From Nocardioides pini (GTDB taxonomy: Bacteria; Actinomycetota; Actinomycetes; Propionibacteriales; Nocardioidaceae), in assembly GCF_026712185.1 (NCBI RefSeq), contig NZ_JAPPUX010000005.1, forward strand, positions 80,365-144,364: a stretch of DNA of 64,000 nt. The letters are read 5' to 3'. The translations under genes and the position numbers were made by a program. Below the pieces are notes generated by a model. That model worked only from the letters and a program-made list of their open reading frames with translations, was not told the origin of the DNA and did no database searches. Below, one piece after another: positions 1 through 8,600 of this stretch (position 1 is its first letter; each line of letters begins with the position of its first letter).

Positions 1-28
1 TCGGACGGCACGGATCATGGCGGGAAGC

Positions 29-835
29 CTAGCGAGACAGGTCGAAGAGGTCGGCGAGCACCGTGGCGACCCCGTCCTCGTCGTGGTGGGGCGCGAGGTG
101 GTCGGCGAGCTCGCGCACCGTCGGGTGGGCGTTGGCCATGGCGTAGGACGTGCCGGCCCACTCCAGCATGGGCAGGTCGTTGGGCATGTCGCCGAACGCC
201 ACCACCTCGTCGGGACCGAGCCCCATCTCCGCGGCGACCGTGGCCAGGGTCGACGCCTTGGTGACGCCGGCCGCGCTGATCTCCACGAGCGTGCCGACCG
301 ACGACCACGTCGTGACGACCTGCTCGCCGAGGACGCCGGCCACGAGCTCCCAGTAGGGCTCGGGCTCGTGGTCCTCGTGGCGGGCCAGCAGCTTGACGAC
401 GTCGTCGTCGACCAGCTCCTCGAGCGGGCCCGTCGGCACGTCGGGGGCGAGGTTGACCGCCAGGCGGGGCATGAAGTCGGGCTCCTTGGCGAAGCCCGTC
501 GTCCTCTCCAGCGCGAACACGGTGCCCGGCACCTCCGCGCGCAGCCGCTCGGCCACCGCGAGGAGCACCTCGGCCGGGATGGTCCGGGCGGTGCGCACCT
601 CGCGGCGCGCGACGTCGTACACGATCCCGCCGTTGCTGCAGATCGCGAGGCCGTGCCCGCCGACCGCCTCCCACAGCTCCTCCATCCAGCGGATGGGGCG
701 ACCGGTGGTGAAGACGACGGGCACGCCGGTGGCGTCGAGCTCGTCGAGCACCGCACGGGTGCGCGCCGAGACCCGTCCCTGCGAGTCGAGCAGCGTGCCG
801 TCGAGGTCCGTGGCCACCAGCCGGTGCACGCTCAC
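29..835 (-). CDS. HAD-superfamily hydrolase, Cof-like
   Basis: A 268-residue protein whose N-terminus carries the HAD nucleophile motif DLDGTLL at residues 10-16. The second DG-rich block typical of Cof-type sugar or nucleotide phosphatases is near the C-terminus (VAFGDMPNDLPML), where the Asp residues would bind Mg2+. The length suits a type IIB-capped HAD phosphatase. It is the last gene of a minus-strand run serS > HAD > DUF1905 > HAD, and its ATG overlaps the stop of the DUF1905 gene by 4 nt, which suggests translational coupling. The protein at 1155-1991 belongs to the same family, so the operon holds two paralogous phosphatases. The substrate cannot be read from the sequence. No signal peptide is seen, so it is cytoplasmic. 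Confidence 0.88.
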   Translation of the reverse strand: MSVHRLVATDLDGTLLDSQGRVSARTRAVLDELDATGVPVVFTTGRPIRWMEELWEAVGGHGLAICSNGGIVYDVARREVRTARTIPAEVLLAVAERLRAEVPGTVFALERTTGFAKEPDFMPRLAVNLAPDVPTGPLEELVDDDVVKLLARHEDHEPEPYWELVAGVLGEQVVTTWSSVGTLVEISAAGVTKASTLATVAAEMGLGPDEVVAFGDMPNDLPMLEWAGTSYAMANAHPTVRELADHLAPHHDEDGVATVLADLFDLSR

Positions 836-1152
836 GTGTCATCCCGGACGAGGAGGGTGACGGTCAGCGGGTCACCCTCGGTCACGCCCGCCGCAGAGCG
901 GACCGACTTCTTGACCGGCAGGACGTAGCTGCCGCTGGCGGCATCGGGAAAGACGCTGGTGTCCCACGTGGTCGTGCCGACCCGCACCCGCACCCTGACC
1001 GACCCGAATCCGCGCGGCTCACCCGCTCGCTCGCGCACCTCGTCGGCGAGGTCGAGCGGCAGCGTCACGAAGCACCAGGCGCCCGTGTCCGCCGACCCCT
1101 CGCGCGCCGACCAGCGCCACAGCTCCGCGGTGAAGGTGACGCCCTCGTCCAC
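832..1152 (-). CDS. DUF1905 domain protein
   Basis: A 106-residue protein matching the small all-beta DUF1905 fold in pattern: an N-terminal FTAELWRW strand, a PLDLADEVRE helix, then a GSVRVRVRVGTTTWDTSVFPD block and a conserved YVLPVKKSVR segment. The family has no established biochemical role. It sits between two HAD phosphatases, 2 nt downstream of one and overlapping the start of the other by 4 nt, so the three are almost certainly co-transcribed. No membrane or export signal is visible. Confidence 0.8.
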   Translation of the reverse strand: MDEGVTFTAELWRWSAREGSADTGAWCFVTLPLDLADEVRERAGEPRGFGSVRVRVRVGTTTWDTSVFPDAASGSYVLPVKKSVRSAAGVTEGDPLTVTLLVRDDT

Positions 1153-1154
1153 GG

Positions 1155-1991
1155 TCAGGAGTCCTGCGGGAACCAGCGCGAGATCTCGACCGCGGCGCCC
1201 TCGTCGTGGACGCTGGCGGTCACGTCGTCGGCGGCGGCGATGACCTCGTCCACGGCCTGGCCCATCGCCACGCCGCGCCCGGCCCAGCGGAGCATCTCGA
1301 TGTCGTTGCGGCCGTCACCGATCGCGAGCACGTCGTCGGCGCCGAGGCCGAGCTGGTCGCAGACGTGCTGGAGGCCCGACGCCTTCGACACCCCCACCGG
1401 GGAGAGGTCGAGCCAGGCCGTCCAGCCGACGACGTAGTCGGTGCCGTGCAGGCCGAGCTTGGCCGCGAGCTCGATGAAGTCGTCGGCGGTCGCCTCGGGG
1501 TCGCGGACGATCACACGGCTGACGGGCTCGCCGACGATGTCGTCGACGTGGGTGATCAGCTGCTCGCCGGACAGCTCGCCCTCGGGGAAGACGCGGTTGA
1601 CGCGGTAGCCGCCGACCTCACGCTCCTCGACGGCGACCAACGCCCGCGGGTGGTGCTCCAGCACCGCCGCGACCGCCGGGGCGGCGTCGAAGGTCTCCTC
1701 GTGGACGACCTCCATCGGCGGGTAGCGGAAGACCACCGCGCCGTTGGACGCGACGACCCAGAGCCGGTCGGACTCCTCGCGCGGGAGGTGGAGGAGGTCG
1801 GCGATGGTCGTCATGCCGTGGGGCGAGCGACCGCTCGCCAGCACGATGTGGGCACCGGCGTCGAGGGCGCGGTGGACCGCGTCGTGCACCGGCTCGCTGA
1901 TGGTCTCGTAGTCCTCGCTCTGCCCGTCGACCCACTTGAGCAGGGTGCCGTCGATGTCCAGCGCGACGACGCGAGGAGTCCAGTCAGCCAA
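1155..1991 (-). CDS. HAD-superfamily hydrolase, Cof-like
   Basis: A 278-residue protein with the HAD motif I DIDGTLL at residues 12-18 and the C-terminal metal-binding motif in [18 protein letters not shown]. These define a Mg2+-dependent phosphatase of the Cof type. The start codon lies 8 nt inside the 3' end of serS, so it is probably translated by coupling with serS. It is a paralog of the protein at 29-835, sharing the DGTLL start, the GVSKAS or GVTKAS segment and the GD..ND..ML block. The substrate is unknown. A seryl-tRNA synthetase followed by Cof-like hydrolases is an arrangement I associate with actinobacteria. Confidence 0.88.
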   Translation of the reverse strand: MADWTPRVVALDIDGTLLKWVDGQSEDYETISEPVHDAVHRALDAGAHIVLASGRSPHGMTTIADLLHLPREESDRLWVVASNGAVVFRYPPMEVVHEETFDAAPAVAAVLEHHPRALVAVEEREVGGYRVNRVFPEGELSGEQLITHVDDIVGEPVSRVIVRDPEATADDFIELAAKLGLHGTDYVVGWTAWLDLSPVGVSKASGLQHVCDQLGLGADDVLAIGDGRNDIEMLRWAGRGVAMGQAVDEVIAAADDVTASVHDEGAAVEISRWFPQDS

Positions 1992-3252
1992 GGGGTTTCA
2001 GCACTTCCAGGCCGCCGAGGTACGGGCGGAGCGCCTGCGGCACCGTGACGGAGCCGTCCTCGTTCTGGTGGGTCTCGAGGACCGCCACGATGGCGCGCGT
2101 GATGGCCGTGAGCGTGCCGTTGAGGGTCGCGACCGGCAGGGTCTGGCCCTGGGCGTCGCGGGTGCGGATGTCGAGGCGGCGGGCCTGGAAGTCGGTGCAG
2201 TTGGAGGTCGACGTGAGCTCGCGGTACTTGCCCTGGGTGGGGATCCACGCCTCGCAGTCGAACTTGCGCTGCGCGCTGAGCCCCAGGTCGCCCGCGGCGA
2301 CGTCGATGACGCGGTAGGCGAGCTCGAGCTTGTCGAGGAACTCCTTCTCCCACGCCAGCAGCCTCTGGTGCTCGGCGTACGACTCCTCGACGGTCGTGTG
2401 GACGAACATCTCGACCTTGTCGAACCAGTGGACGCGGATGATCCCCTTCGTGTCCTTGCCGTGCGAGCCGGCCTCCTTGCGGAAGCACGGGCTGAAGGCG
2501 GCGTAGCGGCGCGGCAGCGAGGCGGCGTCGAGGATCTCGTCGGAGTGGTAGGCCGCCATCGCGACCTCGCTCGTGCCGACGAGGTAGAGGTCCTCGCCCT
2601 CGATGCGGTAGACGTCGTCGGCGGCCTGGCCCAGGAAGCCGGTGCCCTCCATCGCGCGGGGCTTGACCAGCGAGGGGGCGATCACCTGCGTGAAGCCGGC
2701 GTGGCGGGCCTGGTCCATCGCCATGTTGACCAGCGCGAGCTCGAGCTGCGCGCCGACGCCGGTGAGGAAGTAGAAGCGCGAGCCGCTCACCTTGGCGCCG
2801 CGCTCGAGGTCGATGGCCCCGAGCATCCTGCCGAGCTCGATGTGGTCCCGCGGCTCGAAGTCGAACTCACGCGGGGTGCCGACGTGCTCGAGCGTGACGA
2901 AGTCGTCCTCGCCGCCCGCGGGCGCCTCGTCGGCGGCGACGTTGGGGATGGCCTTGATGGCCTCGTCCCACTCGGCCTCGGCGGCGTTGCGCGCGGCCTC
3001 GGCCTCCTTGACGCTCGCGGCCAGCTCCTTGACCTGCGCGAGCAGGGCCTGCTTCTCCTCGCCCTGCGCCTTGGCGACGAGCGCGCCGCTGGCCTTCTGC
3101 TCCGAGCGCTTGGCCTCGAAGTCGGCGATCGCCCGCCGTCGCGCGGAGTCCGCCGCCAGCGCCCGGTCCACCACGTCGTCGGACAGGCCGCGCTTGGCCT
3201 GGGCGGCGCGCACGCGGTCGGGGTCGTCACGGAGCAGGCGCGGATCGATCAT
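1984..3252 (-). CDS. serS: Seryl-tRNA synthetase
   Basis: A 422-residue class II aminoacyl-tRNA synthetase that charges tRNA-Ser, and also the first step of tRNA-Sec charging, which matters because tRNA-Sec is encoded in this window. The N-terminal [15 protein letters not shown] and the long helical hairpin (about residues 25-110, Ala/Glu/Lys-rich) form the tRNA-binding coiled coil. The core has the class II motif 2 region ([21 protein letters not shown]) and motif 3 near the C-terminus ([19 protein letters not shown]). I chose the ATG at 3252 because a longer reading adds about 360 residues of shadow sequence. It is the first gene of the minus-strand operon and divergent from the gene at 3368. 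Confidence 0.97.
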   Translation of the reverse strand: MIDPRLLRDDPDRVRAAQAKRGLSDDVVDRALAADSARRRAIADFEAKRSEQKASGALVAKAQGEEKQALLAQVKELAASVKEAEAARNAAEAEWDEAIKAIPNVAADEAPAGGEDDFVTLEHVGTPREFDFEPRDHIELGRMLGAIDLERGAKVSGSRFYFLTGVGAQLELALVNMAMDQARHAGFTQVIAPSLVKPRAMEGTGFLGQAADDVYRIEGEDLYLVGTSEVAMAAYHSDEILDAASLPRRYAAFSPCFRKEAGSHGKDTKGIIRVHWFDKVEMFVHTTVEESYAEHQRLLAWEKEFLDKLELAYRVIDVAAGDLGLSAQRKFDCEAWIPTQGKYRELTSTSNCTDFQARRLDIRTRDAQGQTLPVATLNGTLTAITRAIVAVLETHQNEDGSVTVPQALRPYLGGLEVLKPLG

Positions 3253-3367
3253 GCCGGGGTCCCTGCGGCGAGGGGAGCGAAGCGAGGCTCGTCGTGGGGT
3301 GGGGTCACAGGGGAAGGCTATCCGGAGGGGCGTGGGGCACACGATCGGGTTTGGGCATACTTCGCGG

Positions 3368-4942
3368 GTGACTCCCGCCTCCCGCAACCGTGCTCTCGGT
3401 GGGGCGGCCCTCGCGGCCGCCCTCTTCGCGGTGCTCGCCTTCCTCGTGACCCGCGACCGGGCCCCGCTCGACGCGTTCGACGTCGAGGGCCGGCAGCTCG
3501 AGGACTGGGCCGACGACCACGCCGTGCTCGTCGACGGCCTGCGCGTCATCGAGGCGGCCTTCGGGACGGTCGGGATGACCGTCCTCACCATCGTGCTCGC
3601 GGGCGTGCTCCTGCTGCGCCGCCACCGGCGGGCGGCCCTGCTGGTGGTGGTCGTGATGACGGTGACCTCGATCGCCACGACCGTCCTCAAGCGCTTCCTC
3701 GGCCGCGACCGCCCGGACTGGCAGGACACTCTCGGCCTGCACAGCAACTTCAGCTTCCCCTCGGGCCACGCCTCGTCGACGGCGGCCTTCGCCGCACTGC
3801 TGGTGATGCTGCTCGTGCTGTTCGTCCGTCGCGCGAGCCTGCGCCGCCTCGGCATCGCGGTCGTCGTCGCGTGGTGGCTGCTCGTCTGCCTGGACCGCGT
3901 CCTGCTCGGTCGGCACTTCCCGACCGACGTCATCGGGGGCTCGCTGCTGGCCCTGGCGGTCTTCCTGCTCGCGCTCGCCTTCATCGACCCGCGGCCCCGC
4001 TCGACCGCGGCGAGGGTCGAGCCGCTGCCGGAGGTGTACGCCTCGGAGAAGCGGCTCGCCGTCATCCTCAACCCGATCAAGGTCGAGGACGTCGGCCAGT
4101 TCCGCTCGCTCGTCTCGGCGATGGCCGCGGAGTCCGGCTGGTCCGAGCCGACCTGGCAGTACACCACCGTCGAGGACCCCGGCACCGGCATGGCCGAGCG
4201 CGCCGCCGTCTCCGGGGCCGACCTGGTCATGGTCTGCGGTGGCGACGGCACGGTGCGCGAGGTCTGCGCCGAGCTCGCCGGCACCGGCATCCCGGTGGGC
4301 ATCATCCCGGCGGGCACGGGCAACCTCCTCGCGCGCAACCTCGGCGTGCCGCTCTACATCCGCTCCGCGATCGACGTCGCCCTCAACGGCCAGGACCGGG
4401 CCATCGACATGGTCGAGGTCGGCGGCGACGGCATCGAGGACACCCACTTCATGGTGATGGCCGGCATGGGCTTCGACGCCGCGATCATGGAGGGCGTCAA
4501 CGAGGACATCAAGAAGAGGATCGGCTGGGTGGCCTACGTCGTCTCCGGGCTGCGGTCGCTGATGTTCCCGGCCGTGAAGGTCGAGATCCAGATCGACGAC
4601 GAGGAGCCCACCCTCCACCGCGCGCGCACGGTCGTCGTCGGCAACGTCGGCTTCCTCCAGGCCGGCATGCCGCTGCTGCCCGACGCCACCCTCGACGACG
4701 GCATCCTCGACGTGGTGATCATCCACCCGCGCCAGTTCCTGTCGTGGATCACGGTGGCGATGCGCGTGCTGCGCAAGAGCCCCGTCGTCGACGAGACGCT
4801 CGATCGCCGCACCGGCTCGCGCGTGCGCATCAAGGCGTCCGCCGACACCCCCCGCCAGCTCGACGGCGACTCCATCGGCGAGGGTCGCGAGCTCTGGATG
4901 GAGTGCATCCACGGGCGCCTGCTGGTCCGCGTCCCCCGCTGA
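3368..4942 (+). CDS. PAP2 phosphatase-diacylglycerol kinase fusion
   Basis: A 524-residue two-domain protein. The N-terminal half is a membrane PAP2-type lipid phosphatase with all three signature motifs: K-x6-RP (KRFLGRDRP), PSGH, and R-x5-H-x3-D ([11 protein letters not shown]), among several hydrophobic segments. The C-terminal half is a diacylglycerol-kinase or sphingosine-kinase-like catalytic domain with GGDGTVREV and [15 protein letters not shown]. One chain therefore carries a lipid phosphate phosphatase and a lipid kinase of opposite chemistry, presumably acting on phosphatidic acid and diacylglycerol at the membrane. The GTG at 3368 lies 6 nt after CATACT, fitting a leaderless start. 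The open frame extends upstream, but that part overlaps the serS coding region. Confidence 0.9.
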   Translation: MTPASRNRALGGAALAAALFAVLAFLVTRDRAPLDAFDVEGRQLEDWADDHAVLVDGLRVIEAAFGTVGMTVLTIVLAGVLLLRRHRRAALLVVVVMTVTSIATTVLKRFLGRDRPDWQDTLGLHSNFSFPSGHASSTAAFAALLVMLLVLFVRRASLRRLGIAVVVAWWLLVCLDRVLLGRHFPTDVIGGSLLALAVFLLALAFIDPRPRSTAARVEPLPEVYASEKRLAVILNPIKVEDVGQFRSLVSAMAAESGWSEPTWQYTTVEDPGTGMAERAAVSGADLVMVCGGDGTVREVCAELAGTGIPVGIIPAGTGNLLARNLGVPLYIRSAIDVALNGQDRAIDMVEVGGDGIEDTHFMVMAGMGFDAAIMEGVNEDIKKRIGWVAYVVSGLRSLMFPAVKVEIQIDDEEPTLHRARTVVVGNVGFLQAGMPLLPDATLDDGILDVVIIHPRQFLSWITVAMRVLRKSPVVDETLDRRTGSRVRIKASADTPRQLDGDSIGEGRELWMECIHGRLLVRVPR

Positions 4943-4948
4943 CCCGCG

Positions 4949-5350
4949 TCACGGGCAGGTGTTGGTGACGTAGTGCGCGAACGACGTCTCCTCGTCGTCC
5001 TCCCACGCCCCGTCCTCCCAGTTGAAGGAGCCCGACTCGATGTCACCGGCCTCGAGTCCCTCGAGCCGGTCGATGAACGCCTCGAAGCCCGCTCTCGCGT
5101 CGGCGGACATGTTGTCGGGTGTCCCGACGCGCGTGAGCTCGGTCCCCCACTCGTGGACGAGCCCGACGAGCTCGGTCTCGGACGGCCGTCCGGCGGCGAG
5201 GAAGCGGTCCATCCCCTCGGCCACCATCCAGCCCTTGGCCGCGCAGAAGTCCTCGACCGAGGCGTCCCTGGGCGCGTCCGCTCCTGCGCCTCCGCACGCG
5301 GCGAGCGCCGCCGCGCAGGCGACGACGTACGCCACCCCGACCGACCTCAT
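4949..5350 (-). CDS. Putative lipoprotein, unknown function
   Basis: A 133-residue protein with a short hydrophobic signal and a lipobox-like ALAAC at residues 15-19, so Cys19 is probably lipid-modified and the protein anchored outside the membrane. The mature part is acidic and has two more Cys, in DASVEDFC near the N-terminus and in YVTNTCP at the C-terminus, likely disulfide-bonded outside the cell. It is clearly related to the protein at 21231-21719: both share DAS-x-x-DFC, the block VGTP-x3-S-x-DAR-x-GFE, and Y-x-T-x-TC. The function is not known. It is convergent with the PAP2-kinase gene, with only 6 nt between the two stops. Confidence 0.75.
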   Translation of the reverse strand: MRSVGVAYVVACAAALAACGGAGADAPRDASVEDFCAAKGWMVAEGMDRFLAAGRPSETELVGLVHEWGTELTRVGTPDNMSADARAGFEAFIDRLEGLEAGDIESGSFNWEDGAWEDDEETSFAHYVTNTCP

Positions 5351-5425
5351 GCCCGTGCCCCCGTGTCCTCTGCGGGCGCCAGCGTCGCACGGCCCGCGGC
5401 AGCCGTCAGGCGTTCTGCTGATCGC

Positions 5426-5472
5426 GTCGAGTGCGGAGCCCCGTGGCGACTCCTACCGCGAGCGCACTCGAC
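5426..5472 (+). repeat. 47-bp dispersed palindromic repeat, copy A
   Basis: Intergenic copy of a 47-bp element with 9-bp inverted arms GTCGAGTGC and GCACTCGAC at its two ends. The minus strands of 25397-25443 and 62337-62383 carry related 47-bp sequences. By hand, copy A matches B at 39 of 47 positions and C at 40 of 47. The conserved inside includes CGACTCCTACCGCGAGCG-like sequence. It lies between a lipoprotein gene and the end of the DUF4446 gene. Confidence 0.85.
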
Positions 5473-5484
5473 CGGGTCCGAGGG

Positions 5485-5877
5485 TCAGGGACGGGCGTGC
5501 TCGATCGCCTCCTCCTCCTCGGGCGAGAGCTGCTGCTCGCACGACCAGGAGGAGATCGACTTGGCGTAGGTGCGGGCCTCGCTCCGCCCGTGGATCGACG
5601 TCAGGACGACGCCGTGGCCGGAGTCGTCGAGGACGGCCAGGCTCCAGCTGAGGTGCCCCCCGACGTCGCCGAACGCGTCGTAGCGCACGACCGAGAGGTG
5701 CCGCAGCGCGTCGACGCTCTCCGCCTTGAGGGCCGCGACCTCCTGCCGCAGGCCGTGCACGTCCTCGGGCAGCGCGTCGACCCCCTCGCCGCCTGGGCGT
5801 GTCGTCGTACGACGGAGGGCGAGCGCGGCGACCGCGCAGGCGACGGCGGCGAGGACGACGGCGATGGTGGCGAGCAC
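5485..5877 (-). CDS. DUF4446 family membrane-anchored protein
   Basis: A 130-residue protein with one N-terminal transmembrane helix (about residues 2-22) and a soluble domain. The most recognisable block is LSWSLAVLDDSGHGVVLTSI followed by HGRSEARTYAKSI, which I associate with DUF4446. A short predicted coiled segment (LPEDVHGLRQEVAALKAESV) links the anchor to the domain. It is divergent from prephenate dehydratase, and a copy of the 47-bp palindrome lies 12 nt beyond its stop. No biochemical role is established for the family. Confidence 0.82.
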   Translation of the reverse strand: MLATIAVVLAAVACAVAALALRRTTTRPGGEGVDALPEDVHGLRQEVAALKAESVDALRHLSVVRYDAFGDVGGHLSWSLAVLDDSGHGVVLTSIHGRSEARTYAKSISSWSCEQQLSPEEEEAIEHARP

Positions 5878-5946
5878 CCTCGAACCCTATGTTCGGCGAC
5901 TGGTCACGGCCGGTCGGACACGGCCGGAGGTGACACACTCGCCGAC

Positions 5947-6783
5947 GTGACCCGACGCATCGCCTACCAGGGGGAGCCCGGCGCCAACTCGCACCTGGTC
6001 TGCCAGCAGGCCTACCCGGACTGGGAGCCGCTGCCGTGCGCGTCGTTCGAGGACGCCTTCGCGGCCGTCGAGAGCGGCGAGGCCGACCTGGCGATGATCC
6101 CGATCGACAACTCGATCGCCGGCCGGGTCGCCGACATCCACCACTTCCTGCCGACCTCCGACCTGCACATCGTGGGCGAGCGGTTCCTGCGCATCCAGTT
6201 CTCCCTGATGGCGCTGCCGGAGGCGAGCACCGAGTCGCTGCGCACGGTGCACAGCCACGTCCACGCCCTCGGGCAGTGCCGCGGCGTGATCCGCGAGCTC
6301 GGCCTGACGCCCGTCGTGGCGGGCGACACCGCGGGCGCCGCGCGTGAGGTCGCGGAGTCCGGTGACCCGACCCAGGCGGCGATCGCGCCTCCGCTCGCCG
6401 CCGAGATCTACGGCCTGAAGGTGCTGCGCGAGGAGATCGAGGACGAGGACCACAACACCACCCGCTTCGTCGTCCTCTCGCGCGACTTCGAGCAGGCGCC
6501 GGCCGGCAACGGGCCGGTCGTGACGACGTTCATCTTCAACGTGCGCAACCTCCCGGCCGCGCTCTACAAGGCGCTCGGCGGCTTCGCGACCAACGGCGTC
6601 AACATGACCAAGCTGGAGAGCTACATGGTCGGCGGGCACTTCACCGCGACCCAGTTCCTCGCCGAGGTGGACGGACACCCCGACGACCCGGGCGTGCGCA
6701 ACGCGCTCGAGGAGCTCGCGTTCTTCACCACCGAGGTGAAGGTCCTCGGCGTCTACCCCGCCGACGCCTTCCGGGCCGACTGA
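5947..6783 (+). CDS. pheA: Prephenate dehydratase
   Basis: A 278-residue enzyme converting prephenate to phenylpyruvate in phenylalanine synthesis. The N-terminal part has the family start RRIAYQGEPGANSH and the motif with the catalytic Thr before Arg-Phe (DEDHNTTRFVVLSR). A C-terminal ACT domain follows (TTFIFNVRNLPAALYKAL through GFATNGVNMTKLES), the usual phenylalanine-binding feedback domain. There is no chorismate mutase domain, as in other actinobacteria. I chose the GTG at 5947, about 7 nt after a weak CACACT box, rather than the upstream extension of the frame, which is a shadow of the DUF4446 gene. Confidence 0.95.
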   Translation: MTRRIAYQGEPGANSHLVCQQAYPDWEPLPCASFEDAFAAVESGEADLAMIPIDNSIAGRVADIHHFLPTSDLHIVGERFLRIQFSLMALPEASTESLRTVHSHVHALGQCRGVIRELGLTPVVAGDTAGAAREVAESGDPTQAAIAPPLAAEIYGLKVLREEIEDEDHNTTRFVVLSRDFEQAPAGNGPVVTTFIFNVRNLPAALYKALGGFATNGVNMTKLESYMVGGHFTATQFLAEVDGHPDDPGVRNALEELAFFTTEVKVLGVYPADAFRAD

Positions 6784-6816
6784 GCCGGCGCACCCGACGG
6801 CTGCGACACTCACCCG

Positions 6817-7422
6817 GTGATCGATCCCCTCGTCGTGGCCCTGGCCTTCGGCGCCATCTTCGTCGTCGAGCTCCCCGACAAGACCTTCATCGCCACCCTG
6901 GTGATGTCCACGAAGATGCGCCCGCTCTTCGTCTGGATCGGCGTCGCGCTGGCCTTCCTCGTCCAGACGGCCGTCGCGGTCGGCATCGGCAAGGCCGCCT
7001 CGTTCCTGCCCGAGCAGCTGATCCACACCGTGGCCGCGCTGATGTTCGTCATCGGGGCGGTCATCCTCTTCCGCGCCGCGCGCACCGCCGACGCCGACGA
7101 GGGCGCGCAGGAGGACGAGTACGCCGCCAAGTCCGACTCCGCCGCCCACGGGCTCAAGGTCGTGGTGACCTCGTTCCTGGTCCTCTTCGCGGCCGAGTGG
7201 GGCGACCTGTCGCAGCTGCTGACCATCTCGCTCGTGGCCAAGTACGACGACCCGGTGTCGGTCTTCCTCGGCGCCTGGGGCGCGCTGCTCGCGGTCTCCG
7301 GGCTGGCGGTCATCGTCGGCCGGCTGCTGCTCCAGCGGGTGCGGCTCTCCGTGCTGCACTACGTGGGTGCGGCCGTGTGCGTCTTCATGGCAGCCTTGAC
7401 GGTGTGGGAGATGACGCGCTGA
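6817..7422 (+). CDS. GDT1/TMEM165 (UPF0016) family cation transporter
   Basis: A 201-residue membrane protein with two homologous halves of about three helices each. Each half has the family's acidic signature: ELPDKT at residues 18-23 and EWGDLS at 127-132. These Glu/Asp residues line the ion path in this family, whose members move Ca2+ or Mn2+. A hydrophilic acidic loop (about residues 90-112, rich in Asp/Glu) separates the halves. It starts with GTG, 33 nt after pheA. A Mn2+-type riboswitch controls another gene in this window (16581-16707), but nothing shows that this gene is under it. Confidence 0.88.
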   Translation: MIDPLVVALAFGAIFVVELPDKTFIATLVMSTKMRPLFVWIGVALAFLVQTAVAVGIGKAASFLPEQLIHTVAALMFVIGAVILFRAARTADADEGAQEDEYAAKSDSAAHGLKVVVTSFLVLFAAEWGDLSQLLTISLVAKYDDPVSVFLGAWGALLAVSGLAVIVGRLLLQRVRLSVLHYVGAAVCVFMAALTVWEMTR

Positions 7423-8549
7423 GCGGCGACCCGGTCGCTGCCGTCCGGGAACGCTTCGTCGCCGTCAACGGCGACCACCCGATGACCGACGCGGACGACG
7501 CCTACGTCCGCGAGCACTTCGTCGAGGCCACCCCAGCGGCGATGGAGCAGATGCTGGCCGGCCGCCTCCCGCTGCCGTCGTACGTCCTCTCCGACGGGAC
7601 CCCGATGGTGCCCGCCGCGCACGGCGAGCTGGCCGAGGTCGCCGGCGGCGTGGACCGGCTCCACGACTGGTTCGTGGCCTTCTGGCCCGACGACCCCGCG
7701 ACCGCCGAGGCCGAGTGGGACCACTACCTCTCGGGGCAGTACGTCTGCCTCCGGGAGGTCTCCCCGATCCGGATCCGGATGAAGACCGCGCGCGTCGCCG
7801 AGGCGTCGGCCGCCGTCGAGATCCTGCGGCGCGACCCCCACGACCCGATCGGCCGCGGCATGCTCGGGCAGGCGGTCGACGGCGTGCTCGCGGTGCCCGG
7901 CCTCGACTCCCTCCTGCTGCCGATGACGGCGTACGACCGGCTCCGCTTCGGGGGTCCGAGCGTCCGCGAGACCTGGGTCGACGCGCCGCGCGCGGAGTTC
8001 CTGACCCCGGTCCCGCCGGTCTGGCCGCTGCGCACCGAGCGGCTGCTGCTGCGACCCTTCCGGCCCGGCGACGAGGCCGCGCTCACCGACGCGTGGGCGG
8101 ACGAGGGCTGGACCAGCCTGCTCCTCAGCGGCACGATGAACGCGGCCGAGGTCGCCGAGATGGTGCGCCGCCGCTCCCGTCAGCACGACGGGCTCTTCCT
8201 CGGGCTCGCCGTCGAGCACGACGGCGAGCTCGTCGGCGACTCGGTCCTGATCCTCCAGGGAACCGGCCTCAGCGAGGGTGAGATCGGCTGGACGGTCCTC
8301 CCCCGGCACGCCGGCCGCGGGTACGCCACCGAGGCCGCCCGGGCCGTGCTGCGGCTCGGCTTCGAGCACTACGGCCTGCGCCGGATCGTGGCCAACCTCG
8401 ACGCCCGCAACGACCGCTCGGCCGCGCTCTGCGAGCGCCTCGGGATGCGCCGCGAGGTGCACCGGCGCGGCGACTTCTGGTCCAAGGGGACGTGGACCGA
8501 CTCCTACGAGTACGCCCTCCTCCGCGAGGAGTGGCGCGCGCAGTCCTGA
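7404..8549 (+). CDS. DUF6058-like domain fused to GNAT acetyltransferase
   Basis: A 381-residue protein. The first about 190 residues (VRERFVAVNGDHPMTDADD, YVLSDGTPMVP, HDWFVAFW) resemble DUF6058. From about residue 208 a GNAT domain begins with the RimJ-type start LRTERLLLRPFRPGDE and continues to GEIGWTVLPRHAGRGYATEA, the acetyl-CoA binding loop, and IVANLDARNDRSAALCERLG. The likely reaction is N-acetylation of a protein or small amine; the substrate is unknown. The GTG at 7404 overlaps the upstream gene by 19 nt; the ATG at MTDADD is an alternative start. The same-strand overlap suggests coupling to the transporter gene. Confidence 0.8.
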   Translation: MGDDALSGDPVAAVRERFVAVNGDHPMTDADDAYVREHFVEATPAAMEQMLAGRLPLPSYVLSDGTPMVPAAHGELAEVAGGVDRLHDWFVAFWPDDPATAEAEWDHYLSGQYVCLREVSPIRIRMKTARVAEASAAVEILRRDPHDPIGRGMLGQAVDGVLAVPGLDSLLLPMTAYDRLRFGGPSVRETWVDAPRAEFLTPVPPVWPLRTERLLLRPFRPGDEAALTDAWADEGWTSLLLSGTMNAAEVAEMVRRRSRQHDGLFLGLAVEHDGELVGDSVLILQGTGLSEGEIGWTVLPRHAGRGYATEAARAVLRLGFEHYGLRRIVANLDARNDRSAALCERLGMRREVHRRGDFWSKGTWTDSYEYALLREEWRAQS

Positions 8550-8600
8550 CCCGCCCCACGGCGGCGCGCCGCACGCAGGGGCAGCGCTAGAGTCCCGCCT

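Noticed and set aside
2792..3367. N-terminal extension of the PAP2-kinase gene
   Set aside because: It lies opposite serS and its own promoter region; the Ser/Ala/Arg-rich translation has no PAP2 features. GTG 3368 has a CATACT box 6 nt upstream.
1936..4968. 1010-codon open frame on the plus strand
   Set aside because: It is antisense to serS and the HAD gene and overlaps the PAP2-kinase gene in another frame; its residues are Arg/Gly/Pro/Ala-rich shadow sequence. serS has clear class II motifs.
5431..5946. Upstream extension of the prephenate dehydratase frame
   Set aside because: It is antisense to the DUF4446 gene and contains copy A of the 47-bp repeat; family proteins start close to RRIAYQG.
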